A DNA stretch of 64,000 bases from Pseudoneurospora amorphoporcata. Its lineage: Eukaryota > Ascomycota > Sordariomycetes > Sordariales > Sordariaceae. Numbering within the stretch: position 1 is the first letter of the stretch; each line of letters starts with the position of its first letter. This document shows, one piece after another, positions 1-9,808 of the stretch. The stretch spans positions 124,001-188,000 of the forward strand of contig MU859113.1 in the NCBI GenBank assembly GCA_033297205.1, written 5' to 3'. A program made the position numbers and the translations under genes. Below the pieces are notes generated by a model, which was not told the origin of the DNA, ran no database searches, and saw only the letters and a program-made list of their open reading frames with translations.

Positions 1-2
1 CC

Positions 3-1007
3 AAAGCCCAACAGGACATTTTCTTGAAGCCTGTCGAAGCAGGGACCATCACGCTCATCGGCGCCACGACGGAAAACCCGAGCTTCAAAGTCGTGCCCGC
101 TTTGCTCTCCCGGTGTCGGACCTTCACCCTCCAACCTTTGTCTAGAGACGACCTCCAGCGCATCTTACGCCGCGCCCTAAAACAGGAAATAACAGACCAA
201 CACCTTCCCCTCTCACCACTAATAGACGACGAGTTACTTTCTTACCTCTGCGCCTTTGCCGACGGCGACGCCCGCACCGCTTTGAACCTCCTCGAACTCA
301 CCCTCTCTTTAACGACCAGTCCCCCTTCAAATCCCGACCAAGAGCCCCTAACAAAAGAATCCATCAAACTCTCCCTCACAAAAACCCTCGTCTACGACCG
401 CGCCTCGGACCAACACTACGACACCATCTCCGCCTTCCACAAATCCATCCGCGGCTCCGACCCCGACGCCAGTCTTTACTACCTAGCGCGCATGCTCCAA
501 TCCGGCGAAGACCCGCTTTTCATCGCCCGGCGCCTAGTAGTGATCGCCTCCGAAGACGTCGGTCTCGCCGACAACACCCTTTTGCCACTAGCGACAGCAA
601 CATACACAGCAACCCAACAGATAGGCATGCCCGAGGCTCGCATCCCCCTAGCGCACTGCACCGTCGCTTTGTGTCTCGCCCCCAAATCGACCAGGGCTTA
701 TAGAGGACTTAACAACGCCTTTTCGGCGCTGAGGGAACCGGGCGTGGCAAGTTTGCCGGTGCCGCTGCATTTGAGGAACGCGCCCACCAGACTGATGCGG
801 GAGATGGGGTACGGGGCCGAGTATAAGTATCCGCCTAATTATCGGGATGGGAAGGTCAGGCAGGAGTATTTACCGAGTGAGCTGGTGGGGAGGAGGTTTT
901 TGGAGGAGAGGGATTTGGGGACGGAGGTGGATCCGGATGTTGAGATGGGGGAGGGGGATGCGGAGGGTAATGGGGAGGGGGTGGATGTGGGGAATGGGAT
1001 CGCGTAG
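3..1007 (+). CDS. mgs1: Mgs1/WRNIP1/RarA-type AAA+ ATPase, C-terminal part (5' truncated by window edge)
   Basis: The reading frame is open from base 3 to the TAG at 1005-1007, leaving about 334 residues; the start and the Walker A motif lie upstream of the window. What remains begins in the AAA+ core: a sensor 1 stretch 'LIGATTENPSF' is followed by 'ALLSRCRTF' with the arginine finger. Then come the family-specific C-terminal signatures 'ASEDVGLAD', 'YKYPPNYRDG' and 'QEYLPSELVGRRF'. Mgs1/WRNIP1/RarA proteins are clamp-loader-like ATPases that act at stalled replication forks with PCNA in the nucleus. The order and spacing of these motifs make the family assignment firm. The last 25 or so residues are an acidic Gly-rich tail that is not part of the conserved fold. 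No intron is visible in this part. Confidence 0.9.
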   Translation, partial: KAQQDIFLKPVEAGTITLIGATTENPSFKVVPALLSRCRTFTLQPLSRDDLQRILRRALKQEITDQHLPLSPLIDDELLSYLCAFADGDARTALNLLELTLSLTTSPPSNPDQEPLTKESIKLSLTKTLVYDRASDQHYDTISAFHKSIRGSDPDASLYYLARMLQSGEDPLFIARRLVVIASEDVGLADNTLLPLATATYTATQQIGMPEARIPLAHCTVALCLAPKSTRAYRGLNNAFSALREPGVASLPVPLHLRNAPTRLMREMGYGAEYKYPPNYRDGKVRQEYLPSELVGRRFLEERDLGTEVDPDVEMGEGDAEGNGEGVDVGNGIA

Positions 1008-1484
1008 GGTTGTTTTGTTGTATATTATGTCTGGTTTGGACTATAAGGGAAGGGATGATTGATGTGCAATTTGGAGCGTTCAAAACGGTTATGGATAGGT
1101 CCGCTTTGTTGCCCGGCAGCTGGCGTTTGTGTGGATTGTATAGATTGGCATAGCATTATTTTGACGTTAAAAGACATGGAGCGGATGACTGGACACTCTA
1201 TTCGAACATGGCTTTCATTGCAGATTGTTGTCCAAGATTTGAAAACTTCCAAATATATACTTTTGGCTGGTCAACTCATATACAAAGAACATGTTCCAAC
1301 CTCAATCATTCAATCCTGAAGCTGTCTCCATAGTTATCGGTTGGGGTTGGTGTGTATTGCACACGCATTCGGCATTGTTTGACTACAAAGATATAAAACG
1401 GAGCACTACACACTTTATTATTAGAACAAAGTTTTGACGAGTTGGTCGTCCTCTGGTAGTCCCAGATTTGAAAAATTCCATAAT

Positions 1485-1561
<77 letters not shown>

Positions 1562-1644
1562 AAAAGAAGAAAAAACACTTTGGTGATTGTCAACTCCGTA
1601 ATATACAAAGGAAACGGTCCAATCTCATCCATCCATCCCAAAAC
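1008..1644. other. Convergent intergenic region with long poly-A tract
   Basis: This stretch lies between the 3' ends of the ATPase gene (+) and the NLR gene (-). It is AT-rich and shows no convincing coding frame. Its only striking content is the long A tract annotated separately. Confidence 0.6.
1487..1560. repeat. Homopolymer A tract, 74 nt
   Basis: Seventy-four consecutive A residues are seen directly. The tract lies in the convergent 3' region of two genes. Its true length is uncertain, because homopolymers of this size are rarely assembled exactly. A processed-transcript insertion would also leave such a tail, but the preceding 200 bp shows no recognisable gene body and no target-site duplication was found. 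Confidence 0.9.
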
Positions 1645-4600
1645 CTATCCATCTATCCCTATCATACCATTTTGATTCGGAAACCCGGGCTTCATGTACA
1701 TGCTGATGGCTACTATGACCAAGAGCAAAACCCACCACAAGATTTCTGGTGCGGCTTTGAGGTTGACTTTGCGACCTACGTCAGGCTTGGCGTTATTTCC
1801 AGTGGTGTCAGCCTTGCTGCTGTCTCCGTCCACCGTCTTATCAGCTTGGGTATCAAGGTTGCTGCTGTCGAGCTCAGTCTCTGTTTCCTTGACGTGTTCT
1901 GAAGTTGCCGATGATGATGCAAGCGCTTCAGCCGCCATGAGCCTGGACAATCAATCGCAAGGAGCGAAGTGTTAGTGCTTTTTGTTTGTAGGGGCAGTTG
2001 CCAGTTCGGGGGTTATGTCGTACCTTCTTCGTTCCGCAATGGCTGCCATGATTTCCTTCTCGTATAGTCGCATTTCTGTTTCGATGCTATCTACAGCGCC
2101 GTGCGAATTAGTAAAATAAAATGTATTCCAATTTGTCAAGTACTGATAGCCGGCTTACTTCGTTGACTTATCCTAGTCGTAATTTCAGCGAAAATACGGG
2201 GAAATTCATCGCCAAAGAATTCCTCTATAGTTGAGATCCCGGGGAGGACATTGTCCAGCTCTGCACCGTACTCAATCAACGGTCCCGCAACACCCATAAA
2301 ATTAAGTGTACTCGAGATAAGATTTCGTCTTCTCTTCGTTGTCCACGCTGTCGTTGGCATTTCAACTGTTCTATTAGGGATTTTTGCTGACTCTTCCCAC
2401 CATTCTTTCTGTTTCAACATGAGTTCTCTCCAAGGCGTAGTGGACAATCCTCGCTCGTTCACAAAAACTTCGTTTGGGTGAAAACCTTGTGACAACAAGT
2501 ACCTTGAAACTTTACGACGCTGCCGACTGGATTCCCATACGTAAAGTGCCGGTCCGTTGATGGCCAAGAGAACGGGTGTTGCCAACGAATGCCAGAGTAG
2601 AGGAAACGGGATATAGGGTGGACCGAATGGCTGAGGCCCGACGATTGAAAGCAGACGACTGACAGTATTTGTTAAGCTCAACTCTACCGCTATGAGTAGT
2701 GACAATTGAGGTGATGACCGATCATAAGCTGGGTCAAGTAGTTGCGAGAAGAATGGTTGCAGTTCGGTTTTGTAGTCCAGTTGTGTAATTTTCAGCCTCA
2801 AATAATCCGCAACTTTTGCCAGGACGGGAACGACACATTCGAGTGGTTCACAGCCATCCATGAGTAGCAGAGATTTATGTTGTGGAAGATATGAGTGTGC
2901 ACCGTTTTTGCAATACAGATACTCCAGCTGCAAATCCATGCCCACTATCACGGAAACCGCACTGAAGGTAGGATCTGATATCCGGAGCGGAGCCAGGTTC
3001 CATACATCGGGGTTGTTCAAAAATTCAACGACAGTCCGATGTAGGAATACGACCCTGGAGTGCTCTGGAAAATCTTCACATTTGTTTGTGAGCGGCGTGG
3101 ATTGCGACCTCGAGGCTGAGGCGCGGGGACATTTTGCCCCCAGCGAGCACCAACAGACAAAGATTTCGGAGTAAGTTGTTGTACGACCCCAATGCCGACG
3201 AGGCTCTGCCTGTATAAGGCCGCCGCAGCGACTTCGCAGTCTTGCCACCATTGCAGAACAAATCTTGCGTGCTTCGTGTATTGGAAAGCTTTCGAGTGGA
3301 ACGTTTGACGTACAGTCCATACCATTCCTGTCAAAACAAGCGAGTTTTATGGCCGGCATCCAATCATCATTTAGGTGAAGTATCTTCAAGGTCTTCGCCA
3401 TCTGTTCGTGGTAACGACGGTCGACACTATTAAGCATGTGCACAAAGAGGCCCTCCAGTTCCGGTGGGAGGTCGTCGACTCGTCGGCACAGCTCTTCGAC
3501 AGTGTCATGTGCCGCAAAACCATCTAGAACCGATTGACAAGCCAATATGACCCACAGAAAAACACCTGAAGCCTTCCCAATGAGCCTATACGTAATTGTG
3601 TTCGGGGATAGTTCGCCAGAGTCTCTAAGAACCGTCATGTAAGGGTGTGACCCCACGATGTCCTGTATGTACTCCGTAACGTCGTTCCTCGTAAGATGTT
3701 CCATGTGAAGCTGGGGCGCGCGAGAGAAGGCATCGTAACAGATCGCTATAGGGCGGCTGGAGACGATGATTTTGATTGCCGAGTTGGAGCAGAGACCTTT
3801 GATTAACTTGATCGCGTCATGAAAATTCCCTTCGAATTCGTCGAGTCCGTCGATGAACAAGCAGAATCGGCGTTTGGGTTGAAAGTTCTTTATCATGAAT
3901 TCGGATGCGGCCTTCAGCTCTCCACTTGAGGGTGGTTCGGGCTTTTGATGAACGTCGGTCCGGACTTCTTGCCATAGCCTTGGCAGAGCTGAGGGTAAAT
4001 ATGAGGATTCAACCTCAAGAAGCTGATACAGGATTGCTCGAGAAAGTCCCTCAAGAGATTTCTGCTCTTGCGTTCCAAGTCCCCAGAAAAAGAAAGAACC
4101 GACTGTAAGTGGCAAGTCTCCTACCCACTCATTCAATGGTGTCCTCGTGCTGGGGTTGTCAACGAGGTATTTCATCAGCGTGGACTTGCCGCTGCCAGCT
4201 TTGCCGCAAATCCAGTACAAGCCTGTCCCCGATCGAAGCCATTCAGACAGATCGTCCCACTCGGCTTCCATTCCTTCCCTCTCGCAGGCGGGCTTCAGCG
4301 CCCATTGAAGAGTCTTGACGTGGGCAGGTTCAACACTGTCCTTTCTGTCACCCATGCAGCGGAACCATAGGCTTTTCAAGGCTCTATCTTGGTCCCGGGC
4401 TTCCTGGAGTATGGCATTTCTTTCCAGGCGGTCGTCGCTTGCTTCTTGAAGAAGCGCCTTGGCGTGTTCCTTGTAGATAAAGGCTATCTCGTGTCTTATC
4501 GTTGATGCCAATAACGAGATGCCCCCCCTCAGGGGATTGCCCGGGAACAAGGACATCTAATTTGGAAGTGAAATAGGATAAGTTCTTGATCAGATCGTTG

Positions 4601-5079
4601 AACTTGTCTTTGTCCGTGATCACCCACTTCAACTTGCTCGAGATGGATGTGGTGGCCTTCCGTTGGTGAATTCGGGCTTGCATGACATTGTAGTCTTGCA
4701 TAAACTTTTCCATGAGAGACCCCCCAATTGTCTGCCTCTGAGGTATGAGTGGATATGGAGGAGACGCCTCCGCCTGTTTCAAACCATATCGCTGTTGGAG
4801 GGAAGTCACGCTCAGGAGACGTATGATGCTGGAGAGTACCTGAGATACAGCTTCTCGGATGGTAGGGTTGTCGAGTCGTCGGTCATAGTCTTCATGAGGG
4901 AGACGCATGCGGTCAGCCCATTGTAGTAGGACAGCTTTCTCAATATGAAGCTTAGCGTCCAGAAGATGGTAGTCGTGGCCGTAGGAACGATAAGTAGAGA
5001 AATACCCAAAAAGCTCAACACAGCTCTTGAATATGCCTGCCAGTCCAATCACACCCACAGCCAAACCTACTGGCTCCAT
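1645..5079 (-). CDS. HeLo-NACHT NLR-like receptor with C-terminal transmembrane helix (frame interrupted once)
   Basis: Proposed exons on the minus strand are 5079-2159, 2090-2024 and 1942-1645, with canonical introns at 2158-2091 (GTAAGC, TACTAAT branch, TAG) and 2023-1943 (GTACGA...CAG). Both junctions keep phase, and the total is about 1094 residues if one base in the C7 run at 4522-4528 is discounted. Residues 1-190 are a HeLo domain, starting MEPVGLAVGVIGLAGIFKSC and ending near 'SKLDVLVPG'. The NACHT ATPase follows, with Walker A 'GKAGSGKST' near residue 290, Walker B 'LFIDGLDE' near 406 and 'IVSSRP' near 437. A winged-helix region then leads to 'FLHRTVVEFL'. The two short exons add a charged helix and a membrane segment 'ILWWVLLLVIVAISMYM' about 15 residues from the C terminus. 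Fungal HeLo-NACHT proteins act in incompatibility or immunity, the HeLo bundle being membrane-targeting. No ankyrin, WD or TPR repeats are seen. As written, the HeLo and NACHT frames are offset by one base. Confidence 0.8.
4522..4528 (-). other. Frameshift site in C7/G7 run between HeLo and NACHT frames
   Basis: Upstream of this run the HeLo frame is intact; downstream the NACHT frame is intact but displaced by one base. Removing one G on the minus strand joins them. It also makes the summed length of the three proposed exons divisible by three (3285 nt). No consensus intron of at least 50 bp that keeps the conserved end of the HeLo domain was found. This is therefore an indel, either in the assembly or in the gene. 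Confidence 0.7.
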
Positions 5080-7138
5080 GGTGTTATGAACACATGCGGT
5101 GAGCTGGGGTGTGGTTGTTGAGGGTTTGGGGTGACAGAGGGAAGTTGATCATGGAGCCACCGTCTCGACCCAGGAAAATCTGGTCGGCCCAACGTGATCA
5201 AGGAGAGGGGCTGAGTAAAGGTGGTATTGTTGGCGCAAGCAGCGACTAATTGTAACCAATGAGACGTAGTGAGGCTCTCGAGTCCCTTCATTCGTCCGGT
5301 GTCTCGGCTTGATGCATGATGAGGACTTTATGGTTTTGGCGGGGAGTATGATGGATTTCCGGCAATCCAATCGCCATCGGGATTCCATTAATGTTAGCGA
5401 ATAGAATATGTCGGTACCGGTTGTAGTCAGTTATTGAAGCCAAGATGCATAACAATCTGACGAACGGGAGGAGCTATTCCATTGGCGGAAGAAGCAAGAA
5501 CCCAATGGGTTCCTTCCACTTTGTCTGATGGTCAAAGGTCGTCGGCAGTTGTTCCTTCCTCAGCCGACCTGGAGAGCCGAATTACTTTGGTAATGACGCA
5601 CTCTTGAAAACTCCCGTCTGTCGAGTCGCACACATTTGGGTTTTGAGTTGAAGGACGGAGCGTGCGATTAGAAGGAGTGAGGCAGGCCGGCGACAAGACA
5701 CTACGACAGCTCACACGCACCGCCTTCCCTTTGTTTTTTTTTCCCCCTTTGCACCCTTTGACTCTCGCTGTGTCAAGGGAGTCTCGGACATTTTCCCCCA
5801 TCAGCTACCTCCAGTCTTTTCAGAAATGTCGCGGTGCCAATCCAACCAACGCGGCAGTGACTGGATGCTCAATCGCCAACACCCCAAAGGATGGGCACGT
5901 CATCCTCAATTCCCGTCGAGCTTACCTCTGGGGCAAACCCATGGCACTGCCACCACGCGACTCTTTTTTTGCCGCTCTTTCTGAACATGCATTCCCCAGC
6001 CGCGTCCAGCTCGAGGACGTCCCGTCACGGCAACATGGAAATAGCATCCGTCAGCCCATGGGCAATTCAGAACTCGGCCGGAGGATGGCTGAGATTTCCG
6101 CATTGCCCATCTACGCCATAATGGTTCGACTTTTCTCATCACTTCCTTGATTGCGATGACTTTTGACGGCCCAACAGAGGACGCTTTCCGCCCAATCAGT
6201 CCCTTTCCAGTCTATTTTGTGCAGACATGCAGGGTGTCATCGCGAAGCTTTTAGGGGACGAAACCATGCCGCCGAATTGGGGTCTCCGCGCAAAAACCCC
6301 ACTGGCCGCGTCCCCTGAAGTGAGATCTAAGCAGGACCCTGAACCCGACCCATTGGGACCCCTGACCGTCGATGTTTTTCGCTCCGATACCACCACCTAC
6401 GTCACTAACGGACGACGTTTTTTATGTTTTGAAACTTTCAATCCGGGGATTTTTGATAGAATGGTCTAGACCCGACAGAGCCGCATTTGGATTGTCGACA
6501 TGGAAATGGTTCGCCCGTGATTCTGCCTCGCCAGTTTCTCCATGGGGACGGGGACACTGCCAGTAGTTCAACGCCGTTTAAGGCGTCCCTCTGGTTCGCA
6601 TGTTCACCACCAGCTCCTCGCTCCGGCAGAAGGGCCCCTTCCGTCATAGTCGTACCTTCTCGAGACGCCGACATCGAGGGATACGGTGTTGGACTGCTGT
6701 CTTACCCATGTGGCTGGCGGTTCAACACCGCGGTTCTGTACCAGTTCGGTTAACGTCGCGGCCAACTCTGAAAAGATACCCGGAAATGAACAACGAGATG
6801 GGCCGATTTGAACTTAGACCGAAGAGATCATCACTCACATGGCCTTTTGGTGGCTTAGTTGTCTCCTCTGCCATGGTTTTCAAGATTTTCGAAGCAGGAA
6901 ATGTCGAATCTTCATCCGTCCTCTGGCTCACGATGCCGCGAAGTCGTCATAGCACCCGGTAGTACCTTGCGGTGTCGTCGCGGACGATGGTGGCATATAT
7001 AAATTGAGATGGTCGCAATGATGCCGATAAATGGGATCAAATAAGCAGGTATCGGTACTCAAAGCCCTAGGATCTCCGCCACTTCATTCACCATCTACAG
7101 CCGTCCAAACCGACCAATAATCCAAAATATCTTTCAGC
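5080..7138. other. Divergent intergenic region, no gene recognised
   Basis: About 2 kb lies between the NLR (-) and the small four-exon gene (+). Open frames here overlap on both strands and have no recognisable domain, signal peptide or splice pattern. A TATA-like element near 7000 is annotated separately. A long T run and pyrimidine-rich stretches occur around 5730-5760. Confidence 0.5.
6996..7003 (+). promoter_or_regulatory. TATA-like element upstream of the small four-exon gene
   Basis: TATATAAA lies about 135 bp upstream of the ATG at 7139. That is a reasonable distance for a fungal TATA box with a short 5' leader. Confidence 0.4.
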
Positions 7139-7598
7139 ATGTCTAGCCCATCATCACCCCAATCAACAAAATCACCCCTCAGCCGCATTCCGCCACATAT
7201 GCTGCAGATGATCGAAGGGACGTCCGGAGTTTCAAGTCATGGTCCTTACACCTCTCTCCTGAGGTGCAATGGTGAGATAACTGCTAGACCCTCGTCACCG
7301 TCCTGATCCTTAATCTGTTTAGAGTTCTCCTGGGACGGGGCGAGCGCCAATTCTTACACTCCAATGGCTGGAACTTCTCCACGGGTAAGTAACATCACGT
7401 CTTAACTTGTTCAACTTGTTAACCATTGACAGAACCCGTCTTCGATCATTACGAGTGCCACAAAGGGGTCGACGGTGAGGATTCGACTTTGATACCAGAA
7501 AATTAGCACCAAACGCTGTGTAGCAGAAGATGCAGGTCGAAGTTTTAGCAGATCCTTTCAAGAGAGAGGTGGAATGTGAGAGACAGGATGAGGACTGA
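7139..7598 (+). CDS. Small four-exon protein of unknown function (103 aa)
   Basis: The gene is inferred from splice signals, because every exon is short. Exons are 7139-7271, 7323-7384, 7433-7474 and 7524-7598. Introns start GTGAGA, GTAAGT and GTGAGG and end TTTAG, ACAG and GTAG; each is about 50 bp, all three remove in-frame stops, and all phases match. The total is 312 nt, or 103 residues plus TGA. The product begins MSSPSSPQSTKSPLS, continues with 'RIPPHMLQMIEGTSG', and ends in an acidic tail 'ECERQDED'. It has no signal peptide or membrane helix and I do not recognise a family. A TATA-like box sits about 135 bp upstream. The third intron could also end at the CAG three bases downstream, which would drop one residue without changing frame. 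Four mutually consistent exons make a real gene likely, though no homologue can be named. Confidence 0.65.
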
Positions 7599-8151
7599 TG
7601 AGGACGGATGATTTGAGCGCTAGGGAAAACGTCCCCGGCTTGCTGGATTTGATTCGCATTTGCTGAGTTAGGTTGAATTGACATACCCTATACATCGTAC
7701 CAAGCCCCTACTTCCAGGAGACATGTCAGCCACTCAGCTTCGTTGGGTCACAAGCAAGTGCTATCAGTCCCACTACCAGATCAGCAGAATCATCAATGGG
7801 ATGAGGGTTGGACTCTAGAGTTTCAATTAAATATCATCGAATATGATCGAGGAGTGACATTTGGAAGTAATAATGACAACCTAGTTACATCATGTAACCA
7901 TGTTTCGTGATCCTGATAGGACGCCTAAAGAGCAGTCAGTGCTCATTGCCCAAGACTAGACCGCTATGACCACTAGACCGCACTGATAACAATGGGGATT
8001 CACAGGAAATCTATGACGTAAACGAACAAGGACCAGCTCACAATCTTTTTCTAACCTCAACCTCAATCGCCTCCTCTCCACTCCTCCAGCATCTCAATGT
8101 AAACAAGACAAACACTCCGTCAACCAGCCAACAGCTCATCAAGCAGCTTGA
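7599..8151. other. Intergenic region upstream of the pyrophosphatase gene
   Basis: No gene is seen here. The last 120 bp are C- and CA-rich, as is common in filamentous-fungal 5' leaders, and lead into the ATG at 8152. Confidence 0.5.
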
Positions 8152-9419
8152 ATGGCTCATCAAACCATCATGGCTTTCCTACACCAACACCACGGCGGTA
8201 AACACCATGACAAAGACAGAGATGACGACTCCGATAGTGACAACGAATACACCCTCACCAAATCCGGCCAACCCTACACCCTCTCCCACAAAATCTACTT
8301 CATTCGCAAACATGACCAAATCCCCGTCTCCCCTTTTCACGACATCCCCCTCTTCCATGACAAGTCCAAACGGATCTACAACATGTTTGTCGAAATCCCC
8401 CGCTGGTCCCAAGCCAAATTCGAAGTCTGCCGTTCCCTTCCCCTGAACCCCATAACCCAAGATACTTTATCCAAGACCCCCTCCTGCCCGCGCTTCGTCC
8501 CCAACCTCTTCCCTTACAAGGGCTACATCTGGAACTACGGCGCCCTCCCCCAAACCTGGGAATCGCCCCACCACTCCGACCGGGACACGGGCAAAAAGGG
8601 AGACAACGATCCCATCGACGCGTGCGAAATCGGTTCTCGTATCTCGTACACGGGGGAGGTGAAGCGGGTTAAAGTGCTAGGGATTCTGGGGTTGATAGAT
8701 TCCGGAGAGACGGATTGGAAGGTGTTGGTTATCGACGTGCGCGACAAGCTGGCGGATAAACTGGAGGACATGGAGGATGTGAAGAAGTACTGTCCGGGAT
8801 TGATGGATGCGACGAGGGATTGGTTTCGGTGGTATGGCGTGCCGGAGGGGAGGAGGCCTAATAAGTATGCGATGGGGGGGCGGTGGAGGGGTAGGAAGTA
8901 TGCGGAGAAGGTTATCAGCGAGTGTGAGGAGTTTTGGAGGGAGTTGGTGAAAGGCAAAGTGAAGGGGAGTAGGGATGTTTCTTTGTGAGTTTTTATCTTG
9001 GCTGCCTGTCTGCCTGCCTGCTAGTCTGATCTGGTGTGGGTGTTGTCTGGGTTTGGGTTTGGCTGGCTTTGGCTGTAGCTTTGGCGTTGATGGGGGCTGC
9101 ATTTGTTATTGGTGACGATGCTGACAACTGTGTGATTAGGACAAACACCACACTGGAAGGGACGCCGGGGAAGATCGATCCGAAAAGTGTCAAACTGCCG
9201 CCGAATGAGGATCTGCCGCCTGCGGAGATTGGTCAGGATTTGGAGGAGGTTGCGTATGTGGATAGGGAAAAGTCTGATGACGAGGACGAGGACGATGAGG
9301 AGGATGACCTGACGGACGACGACGACGACAACGACGACGACGACGACTGGGACGATTTAACCAACGATGTCGCTCTCAAGGACCTGAAAACGATGAACAT
9401 CAATTTGAATTATTGGTGA
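8152..9419 (+). CDS. Family I inorganic pyrophosphatase with acidic C-terminal tail
   Basis: Exons are 8152-8984 and 9140-9419. The 155-bp intron (GTGAGT...TTAG) keeps phase, giving 370 residues. The core matches soluble family I pyrophosphatases, which hydrolyse PPi to two phosphates with Mg2+. The signature 'GDNDPIDACEIG' at residues 150-161 supplies three metal-binding Asp (151, 153, 156). 'DSGETDWKVLVIDV' from 183 supplies a fourth, and 'FPYKGYIWNYGALPQTWE' is the conserved substrate-side segment. Two parts are unusual. The N terminus (1-30) is His/Asp-rich. The second exon encodes a tail of about 90 residues with a run of Asp and Glu (around 330-350) before a final 'LKDLKTMNINLNYW'. Housekeeping cytosolic pyrophosphatases lack such an acidic tail, so this may be a diverged paralogue. 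The active site looks intact. Confidence 0.9.
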
Positions 9420-9808
9420 TGGGGATGAGGATGCTTGGGTAAGAGTTGCGGGACGGACAGCAACTTGACTGCGGTGACGGAAATTAGTATGTTTGGTAAG
9501 TTGTGGGAGCAGTTCGATGTTTTGGAGACTTCATGACGGAGCTTGGTGTTTGGGAGTATGGGTTTGTTTTCGGAATTACCTCACCATCAGATCAACAACT
9601 GGAAAACAGCACAGGATGGAAACTAATACCGGTATTTAATCTGATCAAAAATGTCACTCCTTCACCTCACCATCACTACTGCTTTTGCACACCCACACAA
9701 AGCTCACCTTCGTTCACTCACTCTTCCGTCTTCTAGCCACCATCACCACCACTTCCAGCACCAGTAAGTCCCTTCACCACCCACCACCACCATCACCACT
9801 CACCTCCA

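Noticed and set aside
1306..1902. Open frames through the A74 tract (poly-Lys or poly-Phe) on both strands
   Set aside because: They exist only because a homopolymer has no stops; the flanking parts belong to the NLR 3' exon on the minus strand or to non-coding DNA.
5662..6150. 162-codon plus-strand open frame
   Set aside because: Overlapped by comparable frames on both strands, with no domain, no splice pattern and low-complexity start; treated as chance.
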